Assembly: GCA_965112735.1 (NCBI GenBank)
Contig: OZ218959.1
Coordinates: forward strand, 2,542,001-2,606,000
DNA: 64,000 bases
Reading direction: 5' to 3'
Source of the DNA: Phaeosaccion multiseriatum
Taxonomy: Eukaryota > Ochrophyta, other classes
The notes below the pieces were generated by a model. It searched no databases. It saw nothing but the letters and a program-made list of their open reading frames with translations, and was not told the origin of the DNA. Numbering within the stretch: the stretch's first letter is position 1; every line of letters starts with the position of its first letter. Positions 35,638 to 48,007 of the stretch are shown in pieces. Position numbers and translations under genes: made by a program.

Positions 35638-35921
35638 GGCTCCAGGCGAGGTTTCTCGGGCCCCCGATAAAGCAGAAGCCTGCGGCGGCCTGCGGCGGCC
35701 TGCGGCCGAAAGTAAGAAGCCTGCGGCTGGCCTGCGGCCAGAAGCCTGCAGAAAGTAGCGAAAAGCCTGCCAAGTCCCCCATTTTTCTCCCAGCCTGCGA
35801 AGCCTGAAGCCTGACCACTGGCCTGCGGCCAGAAGCCTGCGCTGGCCTGCGGCCAGAAGCCCGAAGCCTGGAGGGGGCTACGGCCCAGAAGCCTAAAGCC
35901 CGAGAAACCTCGCCTGGAGCC
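35638..35921. mobile_element. Fold-back element with 24-bp inverted termini and GC-rich satellite core
   Basis: Positions 35638-35661 (starting GGCTCCAGGCGAGG) and 35898-35921 are perfect reverse complements. Between them, short units of the form GCCTGCGGCCAGAA repeat about ten times and are themselves palindromic around GGCC. No coding capacity. It resembles the element at 1227-1641 in plan (perfect termini, palindromic core) but not in sequence. No clear target duplication. Confidence 0.55.
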
Positions 35922-36116
35922 GACGCTCATTCTAAAAAGTATCAACTTTGTTCCAATGGGGAGAACTGATGAGTCAGAGGGACACGACCTCGAGGGCTAA
36001 GTTCCCCGGGGCGGTGAGACATTACTTTTAGACAACCATAGATGGCACTTAAGGGTGTAATATATATTAATCATTCTAATTGTATGCAAGGGTACTTAAG
36101 AAAACGACGTCGTTTA
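35922..36116. other. Short AT-richer spacer
   Basis: Nothing recognisable. AT content is higher than in surrounding sequence, with ATATATTAATC near 36061. Confidence 0.4.
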
Positions 36117-36245
36117 AGCCACCACCCCTGGATTGGCCGATTTTGCCTCCTCCTGTACCTCCTTCATTCTCTGCCTGCCTTGCCTTTTTGAGTTCAACGT
36201 TGAGGTTGTCCTTACCGTAGACCGTAGAGGGCCCCTTCCAGTTTG
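36117..36245 (-). pseudogene. Decayed copy of part of the last exon of the IQ/WW/B-box gene
   Basis: This block matches 36637-36746, inside the final exon of the neighbouring gene, with small insertions and substitutions. On the minus strand it still encodes a [15 protein letters not shown] peptide, but the frame is broken soon after. It lies about 210 bp past the stop of the parent gene, so it looks like a local partial tandem duplication that has decayed. Confidence 0.7.
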
Positions 36246-36456
36246 CACACGGGCTATATGGCTCTCCCTGCGGCGCATGGCTAAAAAAGCAAAAATAGGT
36301 TATACGAAATCTTACGAAATCCACGCTTCGACTCAGAAACATCAGGCCAGGGATGGTAGCCAATAGGTGCCGTGGGGCCGAAACCTAATGACATAGGTCA
36401 GGCACGACCTCTCTTCGCCCCTCCACCCATCTCCACTCTCTACTTTGTGTATCCTT

Positions 36457-39400
36457 TTACTTCTTATCCTCCTTCATCTGAACCTTCATGCCCATCTCCT
36501 TCTTCTGCTTGCGACTGAGTAGCAAGCCCTTGCGGTACGCCTCATCCGCTTCCCTCTCCTCTTTTTTCAGCTCCTTACTCTTGAAAGTCATACCCATGAT
36601 GGTTTTGATGCCCGTGGGGCCTTCTTCCACTGCCGCCACCCCTGGCTTGGCCGATTTCGCCTCCTCCTGTACCTCCTTCATTCTCTGCCTTGCCTTCTTT
36701 AGTTCAACGTTGAGCTTGTCCTTATCGTAGAGGGCCCCTTCCAGTTTGAGTTGCAGCTTCTCAATCTCCTCCACGTACTCCTGTATTGGGAGGGAGGGAG
36801 GGAGGGAGGGTGAGAGATGAGGGAAAGGAGGGAGGCAGTGCGGTTTGGAGGGGGGGAGGCGAGGAGAGGGAGGCAGGGAGGAAGGGAGGAAGGGAGGAAG
36901 GGAGGAAGGGAGGTGAGGGAGAGGAGGAGGAAAGAGAGGAGAGAGAGAGAGGAAGGTGAGGAGAGGGAAGGGAGGGAGGGAGGGAGGAAGGTGACGAGAG
37001 AGAGGGAGGCAGTGAGGCAGTCGCTGCAACGCTACTCGCTCACTAAGTCACTCAATGACGGCGGTCATGTGAGTGGGTCAGTCAGGGGCAGTGTCTCAAG
37101 GTGTTCAATCAATCTTTGGCGACGAGCCCGGAAGGGTAGTACGAAGAGGAACGTGTGTGTGTGCGCGCGCGTGTGTGCGTGCGTGCGTTGCGTGACCGTT
37201 ACGCTTACCGCTACCGTCACCTTACATCACCAATCTTACCTCTGCCGCTTCTTTGTGCTCCAAAAACCTTCTGTACTGTTCCTTCTCCGCAGGTTGCATG
37301 AGTTCCATCGGCTTCTCAAAGGTTGACTCCATGGTGGTGGTGTGGTAGTAGTAAGTGGCCTCTCCATCCACGCGAGCCTCTATGGTCTGCCATCCCTTCT
37401 TGGCATCAGCGAAGGGGCGCGTGATGTGGAGGCGGCGGTTACCACTTTTGTGTTTGTTTTGTTTGTGGTATGGTGTGCGTTGGGGGTGGGGAGTGAGGCG
37501 TTTCAAGAGGAGGGGGAGGCGGAGGAGGAGGAGGAGGAGGAAGAGGAGGAGGGGAGGAGGAGGAGGAGGAGGAGGAGGTGGTGGTGGTGGTGGTGGAGGA
37601 GGAGGAGGAGGAGGAGGAGGAGGAGGAGGAGGAGGAGGAGGTAGAGGAGGAGGAGGAAGAGGAGGAGGAGGAGAAGGAGGAGGAGGGAGGGGAGGAGGAG
37701 GAGGAGGAGGAGGAGGAGGAGGGGGGTGAAAGGAGGAGGAAGAGGAGGAGGGGGGGGGTGGGGTGAGGAAGAGGGAGGAGAAGGAGGGGGCGAAGCGGGA
37801 GGAAGAGTCAGTGTCGAAGAGGAGTGGGAGAGAGGACTGATTTGACTGAGGTGCCAGTGTAATCACGCAACCCATCCCCCGTCCCACCCCCTGCCCCCCC
37901 CGCCTCGCCTGCTCTCTCTGACCGCGTGCTTGCTCAAAATTAGCAAGCACTCATGCACGCACACACACACACACACACGCACGCATACACGCACACACAC
38001 GCACGCACACACACGCATACACACAAACGCACACACACACACACGTACACACACGCACACACGAACCCACGCACGCACGCATGCAGGTACTCGCCACTCT
38101 CACCCACTCACCTGCTGTGAACTCTCTTGTTGCACTCCTCGCAAAAGGCGTCCATGCAAGTGTTGCACACAACGGCCGCTCGTCTGAACTGGCAATCCGA
38201 GCAGTACTCCTCCCCGGGCTCCAACACATCCTTTCCATCATCTGCACCCGTCCACTCGTGGCTCGCCATCCCCCCATCCTCCCCCTCCTCCTCCTCCTCC
38301 TGAGCTCGTGCCTCCTCAAGAGCCGCTGCTTCGGCTTCTTCATCTTCGCTGTCGTCGCCATCGGAGCTGTCATCGTCGTCGTCGTCGTCATCATCCTCGT
38401 CGTCGGCGCGCTTCCTCCTAGTTTTCTTCTTCTTGACCTTTTTCTTCTTCGGTGGCTTCTTCTGCGGTGGTGCGGTGCGGTGCCGTTGTTGTTAGAGTGA
38501 GTGGATGCGATGCAGAGGAAGCCGTGCGTGGGTGAGAAAGGGGAGAGGGAGGGGAAGGGGTGACCTGACACCATTTACTACGGGTAACCCGATTCAACCC
38601 TTCCACCCACCCACCGTCCCACCCTCCTACCCACACACTGACGCCATTTACTACGGGTCACCCGATTCAACCCTTCCACCCACCCACCATCCCACCCTCC
38701 TACCCACACACTGACGCCATTAACTACGGGTCACCCGATTCAACCCTCCTACCCACACACACACACAACGAACCTTTCTAGTCCTGAGTGGTTTCCGCTT
38801 CTTCTTTGGCGGAGTGTGCACTCTGTCCCAACACGTGTCGCAAAAGTGTGCCCCGTCGCAGCCCAGGCAGGTGCGGCTCGCCTCTCGCTTGAAACACTCC
38901 GAGCAGGGAGGAAACCAATGGGACTCACCCTGTTCATTATTCGGGTGGGTGGTGAGGTGGTGAAGGGAAGGAGGGGGTTGGGGGACGGAGGGTAATTGGG
39001 ACGGACGGACGGACGGACGGAGGGAGAGGAGAGAGGGAAGGGAGGGGAGGAGAGCGAGGAAGGAAGGGAAGGAGGAGGGGGCGGGATGAGCTCCCGATTT
39101 GAAGGTGATGGGCGGATCCGGGACGGAAGGAGGGGGGGGTGAGGGGCAGGAGATACGCACACACACTCACTCACCGTCATCATGTCTAAATAGAAGCTGA
39201 GCCCCTTTGCCGAGGTCTGCTTGAGCCACCTCTCCGAAGCGTCGAGCTCCCACCCCTCGGGCGGTTGGCTGCGCCTCTCTCCTGTAATGTGGTTGTGGTA
39301 GTAGTTGGTCTTTGCGTTGTCGTCCCAGCCGAGCTTCCAAGCCTTGAGCCACTGCTGGTGGCACTCTTCCTCCTTGCGCTTACGGGCGGTTTCTTCCATG

Positions 39401-42400
39401 AGGAGTCGCACCTGCCGTGCCGCAGAGGGAGAGAGAGGAAGAGGTGGAGAGAGAGGGGCAGAGAGACAGAGACAGAGATGGAGAGGAAGAGAGAGGGGAT
39501 GGAGAGATTGAAAAGAACGCAAAGCCAAAGAGCATGCAAGTGGAAATTTGCCCTCTTGCTCCCCTCCGTGATCATTTCAGTGAGGTGCACCCTCCACCGT
39601 TCTTCGTCCCGTCAGTTCGTTCGTTGGCTTACTTACCTTGGTCATCTCGTGCTCTGCCTTCAGCTCGTTCTCTCTTCTCTTCTTCGCTGCCTGGAGACTC
39701 AGAATCTGTCAAGAAACAACGACCGTGGACAGAGGGGCACAGAGGGTCAGGGTCGGGCAGTTTGAAGCGCGAGTTTCTCCGACGAATGTAGTAGGGTAAC
39801 GCCATCTTCACCTCCGCCCCCTCCCCCTCCGCCTCCTCCTGCTCCTCCTCCTCCTCCTCCTGCTCCTCCTCCTCCTGCTCCTCCTCCTCCTGCTCCTCCT
39901 CCTCCTGCTCCTCCTCGTCCTCTTGCTCGTCCTCCTCGTCCTCTCGCTCCTCCTCCTCGTCTTCCTTCTCCTCCTCCTCCTCCTCCTCGTCCTCCCCCCT
40001 TCCCCCTCTCTCCTCCCTCTTGTTCGTGTCATTGTGCTTGTGCTCTCCCCTGCCCCTGCCCCCTCACCTCTTCCAAATGCTGCGCCACCATGAAGCGATG
40101 CTCTGCGATGGCCTTGGCACGGAGACTGAAGCGCACCTTCATCACCTGAGATGGTCATGCGTTCCGTTAGACACAGAGGGGTCCAGCGAGCGAGGGAGGG
40201 AGGGAGGGGCGGGGGTGAGACAGTGCCAATGATCACGACTATGGCTTCCATTCCCCTCTCTCCCCTCCTCCCCCCCCCCTCTCCCCTCCTCTCTCTCTCT
40301 GTTTCTTCCTCTCTCGCTCCCTCCCTCCCTCCCTCCCTCCCTCCCTCCCTCCCTCCCTCCCCTCTCCTCTACTCACCCTATACACGCTGTGCTTCCTGAA
40401 GGCGCGCTGGATCTGAGTGGCGGCCCGCTCCTGAATAATATGCTTGGCGTGTTTGGCAAACCGGCCTTGGAGAACCAACCGGCCAACCCGCTTCATCCAA
40501 GCCCGCTGTAGGAAGCGAGCAGCAGCGTCCTCCGTCTCCTGCTTGTGGTGTACGGCGATGAAGTTGGCTCTCCACGCGAAACGGTCCAACAGATAACGAC
40601 GGGCCCTTTGGTCTCTGAACCACAGCTGCAAAAGAATCACAGGGAGGGAGGAAGAAAGTGGTCAGAAGGAAGGAAGAAAGACAACACCCAATGAAGAAAG
40701 CAGTGGTGTGTTCGCATGTGTGAGACTGTGTGGCGTGTAACGGTTAAGGCGTTGTAAACTACCAAACGCAAAAAGGTCAAGCAAGCAAGACGAAGCAAGA
40801 CGCAAACGACACGTAAGCAAGCAAGACAACGAACACAGCAAGTGCCCTCTCGCCCTTCACACCCACCTGCAGTCTGCTGGCGGCCTTCTCGAAGCCTGCC
40901 TCCCTCCTCTTCTGCTCTTTCCAATACATCTGGTACCGCGCAATGATACGAATGGGCATGTTGTAGCGCCTTACTGCGCGGCGATACCAGCGCTCGATCA
41001 CCGTGGCCGCCGCCGTGACCATCTGAGGCGCACGCAGAAAGGAGGGGGAAGGGTCGGGGAGGGGCGAGGAGGGGGGGAGGAGGAGTTGAATACATGCGGA
41101 GCGGAAACCCTCTCTCGTGCATTGACGTGTGGGGTTGGTAGGTCACCATAGAGGAGGGAAGATGATGATGGCGGGGGTGAGAGCGATACCACAGAGGAGA
41201 GAGGAGGCATGATGATGATGGCGTGGGGTGAGAGCGTCACCAATACCGCACCATACAACAACGCACATCAATGCATCGCAACGCACAAATGACACCCGAC
41301 ACCCTGTACTGATGACACCCGACACGTTGTACTAATGACACCCGACACCTTGTACTAATGACACCCGACACCTTAAACTAATGACACCCGACACCTTGTA
41401 CTAATGACACCCGACAACTGAAACTAATGACACCCGACACCTTGTACTAATGACACCCGACACCTTGTACTAATGACACCCAACACCTTGTACTAATGAC
41501 ACCCGACACCTTGTACTAATGACACCCGACACCTTGTACTAAGGACACCCGACACCTTGTACTAATGACACCCGACACCTTGTACTAAGGACACCCGACA
41601 CCTTGTACTAAGGACACCCGACACCTTGTACTAAGGACACCCGACACCTTGTACTAATGACACCCGACACCTTGTACTAATGACACCCGACACCTTGTAC
41701 TAATGACACCCGACACCTTGTACTAAGGACACCCGACACCTTGTACTAATGACACCCGACACCTTGTACTAATGACACCCGACACCTTGTACTAATGACA
41801 CCCGACACCTTAAACTAATGACACCCGACACCTTGTACTACTGACACCCGACACGTTGTACTAATGACACCCGACACCCTATAATATACCTGGAAGTGCT
41901 TCGCCTCCCGCAGCTTGATAACTTGCACTCCGAAGCGAAGCGCAAGCACGTGCAGCCACTGTCGGTGGCGAACGTTCCTCTGCAGACGGCAAGCAGCGGC
42001 ATATCTGCGAGCCTGCTCGGCCTCCCACAGCCGTTGTCTGGTGGTCTGTACTTTGGTGTTGATGAGGCCTCTCCAGACGCTGCTGCGCCACGCTCGTTGG
42101 ATTATTCTTGCGTTTGCCTCAAGCTTTGCTGCCAGGCGAGCGGCGCATCTGGTTTTGCGTTGAAAGCAGGGGAGGAGGCGGAGGAGGAGGAGGAGGGAGG
42201 AGGAGGAGGAGGAGGAGGAGGGGGGGGGGGGGGGTGAAGCGGCAGGCTTAACACAAGGAAAGCGGGAAGTAGGGACACAATGAGGGAGGGAGATAGGGAA
42301 GCATGAAGAGGGAGGCAGGCAGGCAGGTAGAGAGGGGGAGAGAGGGATGGAGGGAGAAAGAGAAGGAGAGAAGGGCGTGCGGGCGTCGCTTACCTCTCCT

Positions 42401-44198
42401 TGAGCAGGACGCGCTGCTTCGAGCACTGAAATTCGTACTGGATGAGTCTTGCAGCGCCGTCCCGATCGGCCTCGTGCTGTATGATGGCGAGCCTGTTATG
42501 TGTGAGAGTTGATGTGTTCAGCGAGGCAAGCGTGTTGTAAGTCAATGAGGAAGTAAGTCAGAGTGACTGAGTAAGGGAATGACGCGAGTGGATAACTCGG
42601 TCTGCCTTGCCTTAACTTCACATCCCTCCCTCCCTCCCTCCCTACCTACCTCCCCCACATCCCTCCCTTCTCGTGGCTTGCACCCACCCCACCCAAACCT
42701 ACCTCAGCTCCTCGGGCTCCACAAGGGTAATGTCCCCGCCCGCCTCCTCCATTCCCCTCTGCACGACCTTCTCCTCGTCAACGGCCCCCCTTAACGCGGC
42801 AAAGTCCACGGGTCCGGACATTTCTCTCAGGCAAGTCACCACCCCCTTGCTGAGCATGAGAGCAGCCAGTACGCTGTGGCGACGCTTCTGAGCCTCCACA
42901 TACCGCACCTAAGTTTTTTTGTTGGAGTTCCGAGTTGGTTTGTTTGTTCGTTCCGTGGGTTCAGCTTAAGATTAAGGACATCCACCCACCCACCCACCCA
43001 CACACCCACACACTCACCTCCGTGGCTTTGACTTTCTCCTCCACCTTGGCTCTAAATTGGCAGTTTCGAAGCCAGCGCTGCAGCTTCCGAGTGGCGGCGT
43101 TTTGCCGGGCTATGACCCTTTCTCTCGACCTCTCGATTCTCCTGCACAACTCTTCTCTCAACAGTTTCTGTTGGATGAGTCTTCGGCCGAGTGCCCGTAG
43201 ATCGGACATGGCTTTGCGCCTTCGCTGCACGAGTTGGCGAGCGATGTAAGCGCGCGCTTGTGTTTGGATCTGTGTGTGTGTGTGCGTGGAGTGTGTGAGT
43301 GTGTGTGCGTGTGTGTATGTGTGGGTGCATGTGTGTGTGTGTGTGTGTGTGCCGTGTGCATGTGTGTGTGTGTGTGTTCCAGGTCAGTAAACAGTCTGAC
43401 ACCGCCCTGCTGTGCCAACTCCTGCCCAACCCCCCCCCCCCCCCACACACACACACCCTCCCACTCACCTGTACTGCCGCCTTATTGGTTTGGATGGCCC
43501 ATAAGCGGCAATACTCGGCATAGCGCTGTCGCTCCGTCTCCCCCCGGCACCGAATCTTGGCCTCCACTGCCTCTTGCGAGTGATCGTGAAGTGCCATCAA
43601 CAGAGGAAGGGCCACATCAGAAAGAATGAGTTGCCACTTCGCCTCTCTGAGGGCGAGAAGCTCCTTGCGACGGTTTCGTTTGGCGGCGAGGATGGCCATG
43701 TGTAGGAGGGTTCGACCTCTGTACCGTCGCCAGTTGAGTTGCAGGAGGGAGGCAGCTTTACGCTTGGCGATGTAGAGGCGCTTTTTGGTTAGCAGCGCCT
43801 TTGAGTAAGCAGTGGGGTAGCGGGCAGTGGGGAGGGGGGATGAGTGATGAAGGATTCGAACCACCAACCTCTTCAGGGTAGGGTAGATATGAGGGAGTGA
43901 TTTAATGGGTAGTGCGAGGTAGAAGGGGCTAAGTTGTGGGACGTGGACAGTGGGGTGGGTGGATAGAGAGAGAGAGAGAGTATGAGGTGGAGCATGGGCG
44001 GTTGGTTGGGTGATTGGTTGGGTTTGTTGGTTGGAACGACGTGCTTGCGCCTCGGGGAGGGCGGATCACCACTATGCTTACCTGCATTTGCCACACTGCA
44101 CAGCGCCTAGCGGCCTCTAGAGACATGATCTGAGGGAGAAGAGGAGGAGGGGAGGCGAGGGGTAACAGCACACACACACACATACACATGCACAAACA

Positions 44199-44239
<41 letters not shown>

Positions 44240-47200
44240 CACACACAGATTCACACACACAAGTGGAAGGGGTGGGTAATACCATGCGATATCACGTAAT
44301 GAAGAGAAGAAAGAGGAGAGGAGAGGAGTGGAGAAGAGGGAGAGGAAGACGAGAGGAGAAGAGAGTAGTGGAGAGGGAGAGGAGAAGAGAGGAGGGGCGA
44401 GGAGAAGAAAGAAAAGGTAGAGCAGAGCAGGGCAGAGCAGAGCAGAGGCGAGGGAAGGAGAAGAGAAGAGAGGAAAGAAGACAAGGCGAGGATGAGGTGA
44501 TTGCGAGCAATTCAGGGGAAAGGTAAGACACACAAAGCGCCCATCCCATGCGCGGCCGCTGAGTCCGGGCAGTCGTGCAAGCGCACAGCGATCGTCCATG
44601 AGAGAGGGTCTCCGGGTCTACACACTCTTCTCTCCCTGTCCTTCGCTCTATCTATAAATCTCGCCTTCCATCTCTCTTGCTGCTATCGGCTGAAAGCACT
44701 CTGTACCTAGGGCCAGATGATAATTTATGCCCTTCCTTCCTTCCTCCATTCCTTCGCTCCTCCGTTCCTTCCTTCGCTTGCTTCCGTTCTTCAATTCTTC
44801 CTTCCTTCTTTTCCTTGCTCCTTCATTCTTTCCTTCCTTCCTTCCTTCCTTCTTCCTCTCTCCCTCCCTCTCCCTCCGCCCCTCCCTTCCCCTCCCCCCC
44901 TTCCCTCCCTCCCTCCCTCCTTCCCTCACCTTCCCCGAGCAGAGCGCTTGTCGATCTTTGTGCTCCATCGCTCTTCGTCTCTTTGTCTCTTCACTACGCT
45001 TCCGCCGCTTCGCTGTGAGCCATGCTTTGATTCTTGTCTGCAGTACGAAGGCCGCATCGAACACAAGCTTCCTCTGAGTTCCGAGACAGGGGGGTGAAGA
45101 CAAGAAATTGAAATGAAGACAGAAAGAGAGAGAGAGGAAGAGAGAGCGAGAGACGAGGAGGGCGGGGGGGGGAGTGAGAGGGGCGAGAGACGGACGGTGG
45201 CACATAGTGCTACGACCAAAGTAAGAGGGACAAATGGGCACACACAGGCACACACACACACACACACACGTCAGACAAGGTCCCGCTTGAAGCTTGCGAA
45301 TGGACGATCGATTCCGTGGTCAAATGGCCTCCGTTGTTAGGTATGCTCGCGCATGGTTTCCCCCTCCCTCTCTCTTCCTCACCTTCTCCCTCTCCTTCTG
45401 TCGCCAGAGCCCTACCCTCCACGTCACAAAACCCTTCTTGATACCGCTGCTCATCCACGTGGCACACATGAGGTCGAGTGTTTGAATCGCTCGAGCTCTG
45501 TCGTTCCACCACCTCTCTAGGGCTTCCTGCTCTGCTCTCTTCTGCAGCACCAGCCGTCGCCTGTGAGCAAGGGCAAGTTAAAGGAGGGAGCAGCAACGGG
45601 ACAGGCAAGAAGGAATGTGCACCGCATTCCCACCCCCACCCAAAAGAAGCCAGGAGTCAAACGCAGCAACAAAGTCGAGAGTGAGTGGCTCGCTCTCTCT
45701 CTCGTCCCCTCCCCTCCCTCCCTCCCTCCCTCCCTCCCTCCCTCCCTCCCTCCCTCCCTCCCTCCCTCCCTCCCTCCCTCCCTCCCTCCCTCCCCCCCTC
45801 CCGCCCTCCCTCCCTCCCTCCTTCCCTCCCTCTCTCCCTCACCATCGGCCCGACACGACTCTGCGATACACAGTGCGGTGGTGATTGGACAACACAGCAC
45901 ACATGCGTCGAACGTGCTTGTCGATCGCCACTCTGCTCATTCCATGAGACAACAGAAAGCTCACTGGCAATCGTTGCACCTGCTCTTCAGCCTGCAAGCG
46001 CATATTGTGGAGACGTTTCCGCTCTGTGACTTGCGCTGCCTCGTGTCGGTGCTGCAGACTGTTTTGGTACGTGAAGGCCACGGAGGCAAGCTTGGACCCG
46101 CTCTGATCTCCTGCGGGGAGGTGCTGAGGACGGAGGGAAGAGAGAGGGGGGGAGGGCAGGCAGGCAATGAATAGACGCAAGGGGCTAGGAGGGAGGGAGG
46201 CAGGAAGGGATGGAGGGGAGGAAGGGAGAGAGACAGAGCCCGACATGTGATGTACATACATGCATACACCCTGACGACTCACCTCCTTTCGGAAAGCGTC
46301 AATGGTGATGTCCGGCAGCGAAGAGAAGCGGAACAGCGAGGGTCTATCGTATGCCTCCGACGACGAGGGCGGAGCGGGGCCGTAGGAAACGGAAACAGCG
46401 ATCTTGTCTTGGTCTCCCTTCTCCTCTGCCTCCCCATGTTGTTCTTGCTGCTGCTGCTGCTGCTGCTGCTGCTTCTGCTGCTGCCTTTGTTGTGGGTGGT
46501 GCTTTGGTCTCTTCAGTGAATGTACGGGCGATTGCACCCCTCTCCTCTCCGGTGAGCCCCCCCTGCTGCTCCGGGCCGCCGATCGAGAAGGGGAGAGCGC
46601 AGAAGCCGAAGGCGTCGACACCGCCGCCGCCGACTCCATGCCCTGTCTGGAGGGAGGTGAGCCCAACCTTTCACTTGACCCTCTCCGCCATTCCTGCTGC
46701 TGCGGCTGCTGCGGCTGCTGCTGCTGCTGCTGGTGGTGTCGCCACTCCCCTTCCCCTCTATCCACCTCTCCTTCCTGTCGGGCCTCCGCCTCGTGCTGCT
46801 GATGCTGCCGAAGCAGACGGCCCCGTCCGCTGCAAGAAGAAGAAGGAGGAGGCGAAGCAGGCCCCGCACTCTCTCTCCTCTCTGGCGATCCCTCCCTCCG
46901 CCTCTTCTCCACCGACGGGTGTAGCGGCTGAGGCCGCCGCCCCCCCCCCCCGGACTCCGTCATAATCCTTGGGACCAGTGCCCGTGCTGGCGCTGGTGGC
47001 TCCAAGGTGTATATGCCCACCACTTGCTCGAGTCGACCTCTCCGGCCCCGCTTGCGTCTCTCCACGGACACATCCCCCGTTTGACTGGTCCTCGCGCGTG
47101 GAGCGGCGAATACAGGTGCTGCTTCTCCTCCTCCTCCTCCTCCTGCTGCTGCTGCTGCTACTCCATTTGCGCCGGAATGGGTATTGGGGGAGACCATAAC

Positions 47201-48007
47201 AGGAGCAGCAGCGGCGGCGGCGGGGCCTGGGCTCTTCTCCTCGCGTGCTTGGGCACTTCCAGCAACCCCACTGAGGGCAAGATTCGAAGAAGGCTTGGTC
47301 CTTACTCCAGGGGTCTTGCGGCTGCTGCGACTGCAAGCAGCACCGCCAACGAAGGCCTCTGGGCCAGAGCCGCCCAGCTGCTGCTCCTCCTCAGGGCCGT
47401 CCATGGGCTGAGGCGCCCCCCTGTGGTGGTCCTCATCCCGCCGAGACTTGTTGGAAAAGTGCATCCATTTCCCCTCGGTGTAGTGTCCAATTCCCCCCTT
47501 GCTGCCCTCTCTTCTAACGTCTAACCAGCAGGAGTCTGCATCACTCGCTTCCTCTTCGCTATACCCCCCCTCATCTGCACTACTTCCACCGGGGGACAGC
47601 TCTCCTCCTCTTCTTCGTGTCCTTCTCCTCCGTTGGGGCTCTCCCGTTGCCAATGGGATGGAGTTCACCCCATTCAGGCCGTACTGGGCACCCAGCTCTC
47701 GAATCAGGCGATCGGCCCCACTTTCCCCTGCTGCCCGCAACAGGTGGCTGGCCTGCCTCCCTCCGCGCCCTCGTCGATACTCTCGGGGGCGCTGATGGAG
47801 GCCGTGCTTTATGGAGGGTGGGTGAGATTTGTTCGCCTCTTGCTGGTGGCGGTAGTGCTGCTGGTGCTGCTGCTGGTTGTGCTCGTAAGGTCGCATGTCT
47901 GCGTGCTTCGCAACCCCGCCTCCCGTACCTCCATGCCGCCGCTCTCTCTGCGGCGATTGACACCCTTCGGACTGCATCCTGCCTACCGGCATAACATTCT
48001 CCCCCAT
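36457..48007 (-). CDS. Large IQ-motif protein with WW-like and B-box zinc-binding modules, 19 exons
   Basis: Nineteen exons join in unbroken phase to 1,770 residues (minus strand: 48007-46283, 46123-45843, 45560-45416, 45073-44930, 44129-44082, 43798-43469, 43269-43018, 42908-42703, 42492-42394, 42148-41890, 41022-40867, 40625-40377, 40145-40068, 39705-39637, 39411-39175, 38929-38774, 38461-38112, 37444-37240, 36780-36457). Exon 1 is 575 residues of low-complexity, Gln-rich sequence. The middle is basic helical sequence with repeated IQ motifs ([47 protein letters not shown]), which bind calmodulin-type light chains. Two WW-like elements follow ([19 protein letters not shown] and [20 protein letters not shown]), with two B-box-like Cys/His clusters between them, then a C-terminal coiled coil. 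It is probably a cytoskeletal or axonemal scaffold; that role is inferred. Introns are repeat-filled. Confidence 0.8.
37505..37757. repeat. (GGA)n tract inside an intron
   Basis: About 250 bp of GGA/GGT/AGG units in the intron between the last two exons of the IQ gene. All six frames stay open because of composition only; this explains the long Gly, Arg and Pro frames seen here. Confidence 0.9.
39838..39996. repeat. CTCCTCCTG-type repeat inside an intron
   Basis: Nine-base units (CTCCTCCTG and variants) fill much of the intron between exons 13 and 14 of the IQ gene. The minus strand could read Glu/Gln-rich, but flanking exons join in phase without it, so intronic is the simpler reading. Confidence 0.75.
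41287..41880. repeat. 23-bp minisatellite, about 25 copies, in an intron
   Basis: Units begin TGACACCCGACACCTTGTAC and are 23 bp long; they run head to tail with few substitutions (mostly AATGA against AAGGA, and occasional TTAAAC). The array fills most of the 867-bp intron between exons 10 and 11 of the IQ gene and stops about ten bases before the donor of exon 10. Confidence 0.95.
45712..45838. repeat. (CCCT)n tract in an intron
   Basis: About 125 bp of CCCT units next to the donor of exon 2 of the IQ gene. It produces long Leu-Pro-Pro-Ser frames that are not genes. Confidence 0.9.

Noticed and set aside
39629-39996. Extra Glu/Gln-rich exon between IQ-gene exons 13 and 14
   Set aside because: Flanking exons already join in phase 0 and no good donor follows the candidate; left as intron.
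41287-41880. Regular repeats resembling a CRISPR array
   Set aside because: Units are contiguous 23-mers without unique spacers, inside a eukaryotic intron.
45563-46174. Pro/Ser/Leu repeat protein on the plus strand
   Set aside because: Produced by the CCCT tract in an intron of the minus-strand IQ gene.
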